Source of the DNA: Erysipelotrichaceae bacterium UBA4808
GTDB lineage: Bacteria > Bacillota_I > Bacilli_A > Erysipelotrichales > Erysipelotrichaceae
Length of the DNA stretch: 24,211 bases
Direction: 5' to 3'
NCBI GenBank assembly: GCA_002402585.1
Contig: DHGC01000055.1
Coordinates: 2,051-26,261, forward strand
Part shown: positions 5,631 to 14,218 of the stretch, piece by piece
Position numbering within the stretch: the first letter of the stretch is position 1
Layout of the letters: every line of letters begins with the position of its first letter
Notes under the pieces: generated by a model
What the model was told of the DNA's origin: nothing
Seen by the model: the letters and a program-made list of their open reading frames with translations, nothing else
Databases searched by the model: none
Made by a program: the position numbers and the translations under genes

Positions 5631-7801
5631 TGGATCCCATTGAAATTCAGGGTAAAATAAGCCATGTCATTTATCAAGACGAACAAAGTCGCTACACTGT
5701 AGCGCGTTTTCGTCTGTATGATCTCAATGAGAAGTTGGTGACCATCACGGGCTATCTTCCTGAAATGGCACATGACATCCTCTTGAATCTGAAAGGAAAC
5801 TATGTCGAACATCCTCGTTTTGGCATGCAATTCAAGATTGAGACCTTTCATCGAGTCTTACCCAATGAGCCTGAATCCATCATCACTTTCCTCTCTTCGC
5901 CACTTTTTCCGGGTATCGGCAAGAAGTTTGCGGAAAGCGTCGTGGAAGAACTTGGTGCAGAGAGTCTAAAACTCCTTAAAGAAGACAGTTCACTGATCAG
6001 AAATGTCAAAGGTTATACCCCTAAGAAAGAAGATAGCATCAAAGCAGGACTTCTGAATTATGGTGAAGATGAGGAAGCGATTCGTTTTTTCACCACCCAT
6101 GGTCTGGGTATACGCAACATCATGCGTCTGGATCGTGTCTATGGTAAGGAAGCCTATGCTTTGGTTAAAGCCAATCCCTATCGTTTGATTGAAGAAGTGG
6201 ATGGCATCGGCTTTAAGACAGCGGATAAGCTTGCGTTATCCATGGGTTTTGATTTGGATGATCCACGTCGCTTAAGCGCAGCACTGATTGCCATGACGAT
6301 GGAAGAATGCATGCGTCGTGGCGATAGCTATGTCTTGTATGATCATTTGAATCAACTTTTTGAGAAGAATTTTCAAAGTGACTTTGAAGCCATTCTTTTT
6401 ACCTGTGTCCGTGAAAACAAACTCATCCTCTTGGATGATAAAGTCTATCATCCAAGTCAATACAAAGCTGAACAAGGCATTGCGCATCTCTTAAGTCAGT
6501 TTCCGTTTCAAGATCTCAGTCCCATTGATGAAATGATCTTGGATGATCGGATTGAACTGCATGAACAAGCCATTGGCATTACTTACGATCAAAGTCAGAA
6601 AGAAGCGATCCATACTTTCTTCAACAGTCCTTTCACCATCATGACCGGGGGTCCAGGTACAGGTAAATCCACCGTTATCGGTGCGATGATCCAACTCTTT
6701 AGACAACTCTATCCCAGTCATTCACTGGCCTGTGCAGCACCAACAGGACGTGCCAGCAAGCGTTTGTTTGAACTCAATGGGGTGGAGTCTTATACCATCC
6801 ATTCCTTATTGAAATGGGATTTGGAAACCAACACGTTCGGCATGAACGAAAAACAACCTTTGGCGATTGATTGTCTGATCATCGATGAATTCTCCATGGT
6901 AGACACCTGGTTGTTCAGTCACTTGTTGGATGCGTCTGCTCAAGTCAAGAAAATCATTCTGGTTGGAGACCAGGACCAGTTACCCAGTGTCGCACCGGGT
7001 CAGGTCTTACGGGATCTGATCGCATCCAAACGTTTTCCCGTCATCACCTTACAACACATCTATCGTCAGAAGGAAGGTTCGGATGTCATCCAGCTTGCGC
7101 ATCAGATGCGGATCAAAGAATTAGACTTTAAACAATTGACCCATGACATCAAATGGTTCAAAGCACCCGCGGTTGAAGTTAAAAACATCATCATCAATCT
7201 TGTTCAACAAGCCCTTAGTAAGGGCTACGGTATTCAAGATATCCAAGTCTTGGCTCCCATGTACAGTGGTCTGGCCGGTATCGATAATTTGAATCATGCG
7301 ATCCAAAAAGTTGTAAATCCAAGCGCTTTCGCAAAACGTGAACTAAAAGTCGGGACAACCACCTTTCGCGAAGATGACAAGATCTTACAACTCAAGAATC
7401 AACCCAACGACGATGTCTATAATGGCGATATTGGTATTCTTGCGGAAGTCGTCTATGCCAGTGAAGACCATTTGAAGCAGAATCGCATCCTAGTGGATTT
7501 CGATGGACGCATTGTGGAATATACCTCTGAAAACTTCATGAACATCACCTTGGCCTATTGTGTTTCCGTACATAAAGCACAAGGCAGTGAGTATCCCATC
7601 GTCATCCTCCCCATCGTGCCTGAACATCGATTCATGCACAGCAAACGCCTGTTGTACACAGCCATCACACGGGCCAGTAAATCGTTGATTTTGATTGGGG
7701 ATCCGGATCGATTCACGCAAACAACCCTATTGGATCGAGATGAAGCACGGGCAACCTGCTTAATTGAGTATTTAAATCAAAGTATGGAAGTGCTAGACTA
7801 A
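5630..7801 (+). CDS. recD2: RecD2-type 5'-3' DNA helicase
   Basis: A superfamily 1B helicase that acts in DNA repair and replication fork maintenance without RecBC. The 723 residues start with an OB-like N-terminal domain (about 1-80). Helix-hairpin-helix segments follow (FPGIGKKFAE and VDGIGFKTADKL). The motor domains contain Walker A TGGPGTGKST (about 338-347), Walker B LIIDEFSMVD (about 416-425) and motif III GDQDQLPSVAPGQV. Near the C-terminus are SVHKAQGSEYP and LLYTAITRAS, the late helicase motifs. The ATG shares its A with the stop of the preceding protease gene, and no good ribosome binding site is visible. Translation is probably by reinitiation. Confidence 0.95.
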   Translation: MDPIEIQGKISHVIYQDEQSRYTVARFRLYDLNEKLVTITGYLPEMAHDILLNLKGNYVEHPRFGMQFKIETFHRVLPNEPESIITFLSSPLFPGIGKKFAESVVEELGAESLKLLKEDSSLIRNVKGYTPKKEDSIKAGLLNYGEDEEAIRFFTTHGLGIRNIMRLDRVYGKEAYALVKANPYRLIEEVDGIGFKTADKLALSMGFDLDDPRRLSAALIAMTMEECMRRGDSYVLYDHLNQLFEKNFQSDFEAILFTCVRENKLILLDDKVYHPSQYKAEQGIAHLLSQFPFQDLSPIDEMILDDRIELHEQAIGITYDQSQKEAIHTFFNSPFTIMTGGPGTGKSTVIGAMIQLFRQLYPSHSLACAAPTGRASKRLFELNGVESYTIHSLLKWDLETNTFGMNEKQPLAIDCLIIDEFSMVDTWLFSHLLDASAQVKKIILVGDQDQLPSVAPGQVLRDLIASKRFPVITLQHIYRQKEGSDVIQLAHQMRIKELDFKQLTHDIKWFKAPAVEVKNIIINLVQQALSKGYGIQDIQVLAPMYSGLAGIDNLNHAIQKVVNPSAFAKRELKVGTTTFREDDKILQLKNQPNDDVYNGDIGILAEVVYASEDHLKQNRILVDFDGRIVEYTSENFMNITLAYCVSVHKAQGSEYPIVILPIVPEHRFMHSKRLLYTAITRASKSLILIGDPDRFTQTTLLDRDEARATCLIEYLNQSMEVLD

Positions 7802-7805
7802 ACGT

Positions 7806-8114
7806 ATGAAAAATCTAAATCGTAGTCAACAAATCCGCGTCTTGACCTTCTTAATGTTTGGTTTAGTCATTGCTTTTGCCATCCTCTATCCGATTCTTCC
7901 GGATGTTATTCCGATGCAATTCTCATTGAGTGGATCGGTGAATCGAACGGCACCGAAGTGGTTGGCGCTTCTATCCATGTTTGGCATCAACGCGCTTATG
8001 AACATATCCAACATCGTACGTTCTAAGGATCGTTTACTCGATCGTCAAATGTACTTAAGTTTTGGTCTCGCTGTTTTCTCGATTATCATGCTTAGCATTT
8101 CAATGTTCATTTAA
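7806..8114 (+). CDS. Small DUF1648-domain membrane protein
   Basis: A 102-residue protein with three hydrophobic segments (about 12-30, 51-66 and 82-101). Between the first two is LPDVIPMQFSLSGSVNRTAPKW (about 31-52), which matches the DUF1648 signature of a loop with an LPD-P-F-G-V arrangement. DUF1648 is found in SdpI, the immunity protein and signal receptor for the SdpC toxin, and in many uncharacterised membrane proteins. The second SdpI domain is missing here. The gene starts 4 bp after recD2 and ends inside the ribosome binding site of the next ABC ATPase gene. A role linked to that transporter is possible but not shown. Confidence 0.7.
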   Translation: MKNLNRSQQIRVLTFLMFGLVIAFAILYPILPDVIPMQFSLSGSVNRTAPKWLALLSMFGINALMNISNIVRSKDRLLDRQMYLSFGLAVFSIIMLSISMFI

Positions 8115-8123
8115 GGAGTCCTC

Positions 8124-8846
8124 ATGATTGAAATTAAAAACATCTCTAAAACCTACGCTGGACAGGTCAAAGCTGTCAACCAACTCTCACTTACTGTCGA
8201 AGCCGGCGAAATCATTGGCTTCATCGGACCCAACGGAGCAGGTAAAACCACGACTTTGAAAATGATGACTGGGATCTTGAATCCAGATGAAGGTGAAATC
8301 CTTCTCAACGGCATCAATATTCAAACCAACCCCCTCAAAGCCAAACAACAGTTTGGGTTCGTTCCGGATACACCCGATATTTTTCTACGCTTGAAAGGTA
8401 TTGAATATCTCAACTTCATGGCAGATATCTATGATGTGGATGAGAATACACGTCGCGAACGCATCACTAAGTATGCGGAAGCCTTTCAAATGACCAGTGC
8501 CTTGAACGATAAGATCTTATCATACTCCCATGGGATGCGTCAGAAGATCGTGGTCATGGGTGTCTTGATTCATTCCCCTTCAATTTGGATCTTGGATGAA
8601 CCCTTGACCGGCTTGGATCCTCAATCCGCATTCGCCCTCAAGGAAATGATGCGTGAACATGTTTCTTTGGGTAAGACCGTCTTCTTCTCAACCCATGTCT
8701 TGGAAGTTGCGGAAAAACTATGCAGTAAGGTTGCCATCATCAACAAAGGTGCGCTCCTCTATTTTGGTTCCTTGGAACAATTGAAACTTGACCATCCCAA
8801 TGCTTCCTTGGAAGACATTTTCTTGAAGGTCACCTCAAATGCGTAA
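8124..8846 (+). CDS. ABC transporter ATP-binding protein (ABC-2 exporter type)
   Basis: A 240-residue stand-alone nucleotide-binding subunit. Walker A is GPNGAGKTTT (about 34-43), the signature is SYSHGMRQK, Walker B is IWILDEP and the switch histidine is in FFSTHVLE. This CcmA/EcsA-like form is typical of ATPases that pair with ABC-2 permeases for export of lipids, peptides or drugs. AAGGAG at 8114-8119 gives a strong ribosome binding site. Its end overlaps the permease start by 8 bp, so the two proteins very likely form one transporter. The substrate is unknown. Confidence 0.92.
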   Translation: MIEIKNISKTYAGQVKAVNQLSLTVEAGEIIGFIGPNGAGKTTTLKMMTGILNPDEGEILLNGINIQTNPLKAKQQFGFVPDTPDIFLRLKGIEYLNFMADIYDVDENTRRERITKYAEAFQMTSALNDKILSYSHGMRQKIVVMGVLIHSPSIWILDEPLTGLDPQSAFALKEMMREHVSLGKTVFFSTHVLEVAEKLCSKVAIINKGALLYFGSLEQLKLDHPNASLEDIFLKVTSNA

Positions 8847-10488
8847 GTTTAAAGCTTTATTTATCGTCATGCTCAAGAACACTTTCAATCTACTGGATGG
8901 ACGTACAAAACGCAGTAAGTTGAATAAATTCATGGGCTTGTTTCTGGTGGTGGCATTCATGCCCACCTTATTCTCACTTTATATGTTGGCCAAGGAAGGC
9001 ATGTACATGTTGCTTCCAATCCAACAAGAAGGTTTGGTTATAAGTCTATTGTTCATTGCACTAAGCAGTGTTACTTTCTTCATGTCCATCTTTTTGGTTC
9101 CTGCGGTCTATTACTTCAGTAAAGACAGTGAAACCTTATTGGCACTTCCTTTAAAAGCTGAGGAGATCGTTCTAAGTAAATTCTGCTTATCGGTTGTGTA
9201 TGAATATTTAACAAGCTTCATGTTGGCAATACCGGTATTACTTGCTTACATCCAAGTCATGAATCCCGATGTGTTCTTCTATGTGAAGGCATTGATCATC
9301 TTGTTGTTAAGCCCAGTTGTACCCCTTGCCTTCGGTGCCATCATCATCATGGTGATCATGGCCTTCGTGCCGTTCTTCAAGAATCGTGATCTCTTCAATT
9401 ATGCGAGCGGCTTTCTTGCATTAGCTTTTGCCATCGGTATCAACATGGTCGTAGGCGGCACCGCGAGCTTATCACAGGAAAAATTATTGCAGATGTTGAC
9501 GGAAGGCAATAATTCCCTTCTCGCAATCTTTAGATTCATGTTTCCGAATCTTCCCTTTGCGATTCAAAGTTTAGTGGATGGTTCTTGGTTGAGTTTCATG
9601 CTCTTCTTAGTCATTACTGCACTGGTCGTCTTTGTCTTCCTTTACATCAGTAAGATCGTCTACTTCATTGGCATCATCGGTGTCAATGAAACAGCGGCGG
9701 GTCGTAAGAAACTCAATTTCAAAGCCTATCAAAAAGAAACATCGACCAAAGGTGCGCTTATGAGCTATTTCTTAAAAGAAATGCGCTTGATGATCCGCAC
9801 ACCCATTTACTTGTTGAACAATATCGCTACGGCATTCATCCTCCCCATCATTTTTTTGGTTTCAATCGGCAGCAGTGTCAGTGGTGAGGAAGAATTCTCA
9901 ACTTTCATTAAAAGTATTGATTGGACCAATCCTGACTTACTCTTAATGGTGAGCTTTGCTGGAGTGGCGTTGGGTTTGATGATGAGTTCACTTAATTTGA
10001 TTACACCGACGGCTCTTTCACGTGAAGGTACAAACATCTTCTTCATGAAATACATCCCGATGTCCTATGTCAAACAAATCCAAGCGAAGATTGCCAGTGG
10101 GCTTGCAGTGAGTTTCTTAGGTATTCTCTTCTCCCTTATCGCGGCTGTGACCCTACTCAGAATACATCCCATCGTAATTATCTTGATATTGGTGATGTCG
10201 ATTCAAGGAATGATCTTCATGAACTACTTAGGTATGATTGTGGATCTCATTCGACCTAAACTCGTGTGGGAACAAGAAGCTGCGGCTGTCAAACAGAATC
10301 TCAATGCGGCCTTCACCATGATTCCAGCCTTTGCTTTAAGTTTTCTTCCTTTCTTGTTGATGAAGTATCTACCGAATAATTGGTTTACTGTCATCACCAT
10401 CTTTATTCTCTTCAGTTTTGTGAATTGGTTGTTAATCCGGCTCACAACACGCATGAGCATTACCAAGTTACATCAATTAGAAGTCTAA
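8839..10488 (+). CDS. ABC-2 type permease subunit (large exporter membrane protein)
   Basis: A 549-residue polytopic membrane protein with roughly twelve hydrophobic segments. The stretch after the second helix, DSETLLALPLKAEEIVLSKF (about 94-113), is characteristic of large ABC-2 type exporter permeases in Bacillota. It should assemble with the ATPase encoded immediately upstream (8-bp gene overlap). The middle (residues 290-320) is a hydrophilic cytoplasmic stretch rich in lysine that could contact the ATPase. The gene is the last of the run and ends in a hairpin terminator. The transported compound cannot be inferred from sequence. Confidence 0.85.
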   Translation: MRKFKALFIVMLKNTFNLLDGRTKRSKLNKFMGLFLVVAFMPTLFSLYMLAKEGMYMLLPIQQEGLVISLLFIALSSVTFFMSIFLVPAVYYFSKDSETLLALPLKAEEIVLSKFCLSVVYEYLTSFMLAIPVLLAYIQVMNPDVFFYVKALIILLLSPVVPLAFGAIIIMVIMAFVPFFKNRDLFNYASGFLALAFAIGINMVVGGTASLSQEKLLQMLTEGNNSLLAIFRFMFPNLPFAIQSLVDGSWLSFMLFLVITALVVFVFLYISKIVYFIGIIGVNETAAGRKKLNFKAYQKETSTKGALMSYFLKEMRLMIRTPIYLLNNIATAFILPIIFLVSIGSSVSGEEEFSTFIKSIDWTNPDLLLMVSFAGVALGLMMSSLNLITPTALSREGTNIFFMKYIPMSYVKQIQAKIASGLAVSFLGILFSLIAAVTLLRIHPIVIILILVMSIQGMIFMNYLGMIVDLIRPKLVWEQEAAAVKQNLNAAFTMIPAFALSFLPFLLMKYLPNNWFTVITIFILFSFVNWLLIRLTTRMSITKLHQLEV

Positions 10489-10512
10489 CCAAGTGGAAAT
10501 ACTTGGTTTTTA
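10487..10512 (+). terminator. Intrinsic terminator after the ABC-2 permease gene
   Basis: AACCAAGT (10487-10494), loop GGAAAT, ACTTGGTT (10501-10508), then a short T run. The stem starts at the permease stop codon. Confidence 0.82.
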
Positions 10513-10522
10513 ATGAATTTAG

Positions 10523-10560
10523 TGCATCTTTGATGCAAATGATGCGTGAAGTGATAAACT
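10523..10560 (+). promoter_or_regulatory. marR promoter and palindromic operator
   Basis: A perfect palindrome TGCATC-TTT-GATGCA (10523-10537) contains a -35-like TTGATG (10530-10535). A third half-site GATGCG follows at 10541-10546. An extended -10, TGA-TAAACT, ends at 10560; the spacer is 19 bp. Transcription would begin near 10567, at the marR ATG (10568). The position fits autorepression by the MarR protein. Confidence 0.65.
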
Positions 10561-10567
10561 TAAGCAT

Positions 10568-11038
10568 ATGAACAAAAACACCATGCAAAACATCGAAAAA
10601 TTGATTTATAACCTGCGTCATTTGCGACAATTGGATAGCTTATTGATGCATAAAGCCATGAAAGCTCAAAGTGCACATTTTCAGCATCTTGTTATGATTC
10701 AACAAATCACAAAGGATGGACCCGTTGCCATTAGTCGTATCAAAGACAACTATCAAGTGAGTGCACCAGCCGCAACGCAATTGATCAATACCTTAGAGAA
10801 GAATGAACTCATTGAGCGGATCCAAGATCCCAATGATAAACGTTCGAGCTTGATTCAACTCTCTGAACACGGAAAAGATCTCTTAAAACAAGGTTCAGAA
10901 ATATTTGAAGTTGGATTAAAGGAATTGGCAGATTATTTAGGGTCTGAAGACAGTGAGCTCTTCAATCGTATCTTGGATCGTATCGTCGCTTATTGCCACT
11001 TAAATTTAGAAGAAGGAACCAAACATGAAAAAGAATAA
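10568..11038 (+). CDS. MarR-family transcriptional regulator
   Basis: A 156-residue winged-helix regulator. The region around 50-100 (GPVAISRIKDNYQVSAPAAT, then QLINTLEKNELIERI) forms the helix-turn-helix, followed by the wing DPNDKRSS (about 88-95) and the LSEHGKDLL segment. MarR proteins are dimers that usually repress adjacent efflux genes and release DNA on binding a small ligand. It is the first gene of an operon with an efflux adaptor and a MacB-type ATPase and permease, and its 3' end overlaps the adaptor by 14 bp. A palindrome lies in its promoter. There is no ribosome binding site before the ATG, and the -10 ends seven bases upstream, so leaderless translation is predicted. A downstream in-frame ATG at 10583 also lacks a site. 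Confidence 0.92.
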   Translation: MNKNTMQNIEKLIYNLRHLRQLDSLLMHKAMKAQSAHFQHLVMIQQITKDGPVAISRIKDNYQVSAPAATQLINTLEKNELIERIQDPNDKRSSLIQLSEHGKDLLKQGSEIFEVGLKELADYLGSEDSELFNRILDRIVAYCHLNLEEGTKHEKE

Positions 11039-12353
11039 AAAAAGTCGCAAGTCCATTTGGATTGCACTAGCTGTCTTAACATTGGTGCTTGTCATACTCC
11101 TAATGAGCTTTAGAAATCAAACACCGACAGATTTAAAAATCTATACCATTGAAAAAGGTAAGATCGAACTCATAGCCTTAGCAACCGGTAAGCTTACCTC
11201 ATCCAATGAAGATCGCATCAAATTAAATGGCAGCGTAACAGACACGCTCGTTGCTTTAGGTGATGTCGTAGTCAAAGGTGATATCTTGGGTGAATACACA
11301 CGCCAATCCAGCACAAACAGCTTATATGCTCCTGTTAGTGGTATCGTAACGGAAGTGCCCAGTGCTTTGGGTTCAACTTTGGCAATCGCAGGTTCAAATC
11401 AGTTTAAAATGGTTATTCAAGTCGCTGAGACTGAACTCAAACGCATTGCTTTAGGCCAATATGCCGAAGTTTATGTTTCGGCTGTTGATCAAACTTTTTA
11501 TGGTTCTGTAACAAAAATCAATCAAGTTGCGACCGTCATGGGTCCACAAAGCACCTTTGGTGTGACACTTAGTTTTGATGGCAATACAGAGATGGTTCGA
11601 GTTGGCATGAGTGCTGTAAGTAAGATGCAGTTAGAAGGCTATGGTGATTATTATGTCCATGGCAAATTGGAAGCTGCTCAAGAAACACGTGTCACTATTG
11701 ATGGCAGTTTAACCAAGATCGATGTCAAAGTCGGAGATGTTGTGAATAAGAATCAAAAACTGGGTGAATATCAATCCAGCATGAAACCCAATGTAAAAAT
11801 CATCGCAACGCGCGATGGCATCGTCACTTCCATTCCCAGTGGATTGAGTACAGGCTTCATCATTGCCGATCCCGACGCATTGGAATTGACCGTCGACATC
11901 ACGGAAACCGATATTCATAAGCTTTCCCTTGGTCAATCGGCAGACATTTATATCGAAGCCATCGATCGTCATTTCGAAGGATCAATCGTTAAGATTTCCT
12001 ATGTAGGTAACACAAACCTAGACTATACGACCTATCCTGTAACCCTTGCATTTGATGAAGCCGATGCGAATGTCTTTTTAGGCATGAGCGGTAGCGCTTC
12101 AATCGTGACCAATACCAAAGAAAATATTCTTATCGTTCCATTTGAAGCCATCTTAACGGAAGGGACACAGCGCTATCTCGTATCCTCAGAATGGCTTAAA
12201 AACAGTCGTCGACCTCAATCAGAGTATTATTTGCCCATTGAGACTGGTTTAGCCAATGCATTCTATGTCGAAGTGATTGGAGACGACTTGGAAGGTAAAG
12301 AAGTCCTTATTATTGAAAAGGCTTCCCTCTTCCCAGTCATTGGCAATCCATGA
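11025..12353 (+). CDS. Membrane-fusion (HlyD/MacA-like) adaptor with duplicated core
   Basis: A 442-residue adaptor protein anchored by one N-terminal helix (residues 11-28), with the rest outside the membrane. It would couple the MacB-type transporter encoded downstream to its substrate. The body contains two aligned copies of a lipoyl/barrel-sandwich plus beta-barrel unit (about 55-201 and 213-360). The second lipoyl half shows as SGIVTEVPS in copy A and DGIVTSIPS in copy B. The C-terminal part (361-442) resembles the membrane-proximal domain. There is no long alpha-helical hairpin, consistent with a cell lacking an outer membrane. The start overlaps marR by 14 bp, with AGAAGGA upstream. 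The stop overlaps the ATPase start (ATGA). Confidence 0.88.
   Translation: MKKNKKSRKSIWIALAVLTLVLVILLMSFRNQTPTDLKIYTIEKGKIELIALATGKLTSSNEDRIKLNGSVTDTLVALGDVVVKGDILGEYTRQSSTNSLYAPVSGIVTEVPSALGSTLAIAGSNQFKMVIQVAETELKRIALGQYAEVYVSAVDQTFYGSVTKINQVATVMGPQSTFGVTLSFDGNTEMVRVGMSAVSKMQLEGYGDYYVHGKLEAAQETRVTIDGSLTKIDVKVGDVVNKNQKLGEYQSSMKPNVKIIATRDGIVTSIPSGLSTGFIIADPDALELTVDITETDIHKLSLGQSADIYIEAIDRHFEGSIVKISYVGNTNLDYTTYPVTLAFDEADANVFLGMSGSASIVTNTKENILIVPFEAILTEGTQRYLVSSEWLKNSRRPQSEYYLPIETGLANAFYVEVIGDDLEGKEVLIIEKASLFPVIGNP
11187..12104 (+). repeat. Tandem intragenic duplication in the efflux adaptor
   Basis: Two protein-level repeats with a period of 158 residues: 55-201 and 213-360. Shared landmarks in the same order are GKL, R-GS, GDVV-K, LGEY, GIVT-PS, V-E--LKRIALGQ / T-DIHKLSLGQ, A-DQTFYGSVTKI / AIDRHFEGSIVKI, VTLSFD / VTLAFD and VGMS / LGMS. 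The copies are clearly diverged at DNA level, so the duplication is old. Confidence 0.85.
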
Positions 12354-13033
12354 TCCGCTTAGAAAACGTTACGAAACGTTATCTCATGGGCGATAACGTC
12401 GTCAAAGCTTTGGATGGCATCGACATCAACATCAATGAAGGTGAAATGGTTGCGATCGTTGGACCTTCAGGCAGTGGTAAATCCACGTTGATGAACATCA
12501 TTGGATGTCTCGATGTCGTAACCGATGGCTTGTATGAATTGAATAAGATTTCAATCAAAGATTACGATCAAGATGAACTCGCAGACATCCGCAATCAACA
12601 AATCGGTTTCGTCTTCCAACAGTTTAATCTTTTAAACAATTTCACTGCGATTGAGAATGTGATGATGCCAATGACCTATGCCAAACTTCCAAAACAAAAA
12701 CGCGAGGAAAAGGCAGAAGAACTCTTGAATCTCGTTGGATTAGGGGATCGCATGGATCACAAACCGACTGAACTCTCCGGAGGTCAACAACAACGTGTAT
12801 CCATCGCACGAGCTCTCGCAAACAATCCTGCCATTATCTTAGCGGATGAACCAACAGGTGCTTTGGATACAGCGACCGGTCATGAAGTCTTGAATCAATT
12901 GAAGAAATTGAATCAAAGTGGCAAAACAGTGATCATCATTACGCATGATTTGGAAGTTGCGAAGAACACCAATCGCATCATCACCTTACGCGATGGCAAG
13001 GTCATTCAAGACGAGGTCCAACACCATGCTTAA
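12350..13033 (+). CDS. MacB/LolD-type ABC transporter ATP-binding protein
   Basis: A 227-residue ATPase of the MacB/FtsE/LolD class. Walker A is GPSGSGKSTL (about 39-48), the Q-loop is FVFQQFNLL, the signature is LSGGQQQR, Walker B is ILADEPTGALD and the switch histidine is in IIITHDLEV. These ATPases power mechanotransmission by four-helix permeases rather than transport across the membrane itself. The gene overlaps the adaptor by 4 bp (ATGA) and the permease by 8 bp, so the three products are expected to form one complex under MarR control. Antimicrobial peptide or drug resistance is the usual role of such sets. Confidence 0.94.
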   Translation: MIRLENVTKRYLMGDNVVKALDGIDININEGEMVAIVGPSGSGKSTLMNIIGCLDVVTDGLYELNKISIKDYDQDELADIRNQQIGFVFQQFNLLNNFTAIENVMMPMTYAKLPKQKREEKAEELLNLVGLGDRMDHKPTELSGGQQQRVSIARALANNPAIILADEPTGALDTATGHEVLNQLKKLNQSGKTVIIITHDLEVAKNTNRIITLRDGKVIQDEVQHHA

Positions 13034-14189
13034 AGAGTACTTCGCCATTGCCATACGTTCGGTACTGGCGCATAAGATTCGCGCTCTCTTGACGACCTTA
13101 GGGGTCATCATCGGGGTATCCTCTGTTATCTTACTCATGTCCTTAGGCAACAGTGCCCGTGAAGAAGCAGCGAATCAAATTCGTGGCATCGGATCCAATT
13201 TGATTTTTGTGAGCATTACCGACCGCGAAGGCAGTCTACCCAATGATTGGCTTGACAACATCAAAGAGGCCGCGCTGATTAAGAATTATTCACAGTTGGT
13301 GTCATCTCAAGTCAGTTACACGATTGAAGGTCAAAGCGTGAATGTGTCGATCAGTGGCGTCAACGATAAGTACGCAGCCATCAACAGTCTCGAAATGACC
13401 ACAGGCCGTTTCTTAAATAGTTATGATCTCGCTTATGATTCACCGGTAGTGGTTTTGGGCTCTAAAATTCCTGGTTTACTTCTACCCAATCAAGACATCA
13501 TTGGTTCAACCTTGATGATCAAAGGCATGCCCTTCACTGTGGTGGGCGTTGCGGAAGAACGTGGAACCAACTTCAGTGGTGACAATGACTTGATGGTCTA
13601 TGTCCCCATGCGCTTCGCCAGTCGGATGAGTGGTTTCAACACCCGCAACAAAACGTTCTACATCGAAGCCGCATCGGAAGATACCGTCGATTTGACACTG
13701 AGCCGGGTCCTTGGTTATCTTGAAACCATCATGCCCTCTGAGAACAGCTATCGTGCCTTCTCACAAACTCAAATCTTAGGTGTCTTGGATACCTTGATGG
13801 CCTTGCTTACAACACTCTTATCCGGTATCGCTTCAATCTCATTGATTGTTGGTGGTATCGGTATCATGAACATCATGTTGGTCACGGTGCGTGAGCGAAC
13901 CAAAGAGATTGGGATCCGCAAAGCCTTGGGTGCGCGTCAATCCCAGATCTTGGCTCAATTCTTAATTGAAGCTGTGATCATCACCAGTTTAGGTGGCATC
14001 CTTGGTCTAGTCATCAGTTACTTGGGTACCCTCGTAATCACCTACATTACTGATTTCAACGTCATCCTTGGACTCGATGCCGTACTGCTCTCACTTGTCT
14101 TCTCCTTGACGATTGGGGTTGTGTTCGGCCTTTATCCTGCGTATACCGCCAGTAAATTAGAACCTGTCGAAGCACTTCGCTTCGAGTAA
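13026..14189 (+). CDS. MacB-type ABC transporter permease
   Basis: A 387-residue permease of the MacB/FtsX family. The first helix (about 18-40, within LTTLGVIIGVSSVILLMSLG) is followed by a large extracytoplasmic domain (about 45-260, MacB periplasmic core). Three more helices form the FtsX-like C-terminus, including the GGIGIMNIMLVTVRERTKEI segment and IGIRKALGA. I chose the ATG at 13026, inside the ATPase 3' end and preceded by GAGG, because it gives the standard N-terminus MLKEYFAIAIRSVLAHKIRA. The protein should dimerise and bind the upstream ATPase and adaptor. Its gene is followed by a bidirectional terminator. Confidence 0.93.
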   Translation: MLKEYFAIAIRSVLAHKIRALLTTLGVIIGVSSVILLMSLGNSAREEAANQIRGIGSNLIFVSITDREGSLPNDWLDNIKEAALIKNYSQLVSSQVSYTIEGQSVNVSISGVNDKYAAINSLEMTTGRFLNSYDLAYDSPVVVLGSKIPGLLLPNQDIIGSTLMIKGMPFTVVGVAEERGTNFSGDNDLMVYVPMRFASRMSGFNTRNKTFYIEAASEDTVDLTLSRVLGYLETIMPSENSYRAFSQTQILGVLDTLMALLTTLLSGIASISLIVGGIGIMNIMLVTVRERTKEIGIRKALGARQSQILAQFLIEAVIITSLGGILGLVISYLGTLVITYITDFNVILGLDAVLLSLVFSLTIGVVFGLYPAYTASKLEPVEALRFE

Positions 14190-14191
14190 AG

Positions 14192-14218
14192 AAAAGGAAG
14201 TCCAATGGATTTCCTTTT
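14192..14218. terminator. Bidirectional intrinsic terminator between convergent operons
   Basis: AAAAGGAAGTCC (14192-14203), loop AAT, GGATTTCCTTTT (14207-14218): a 12-bp stem with one G-T pair, flanked by A and T tracts on both sides. It serves the plus-strand MacB operon and the minus-strand ABC exporter pair, whose stop codon (complement of 14217-14219) overlaps it. Confidence 0.88.

Noticed and set aside
8124..10488. Possible EcsAB assignment for the ABC pair
   Set aside because: The ATPase is EcsA-like, but the 549-residue permease is much longer than EcsB and shows the large ABC-2 exporter pattern, so no symbol is given.
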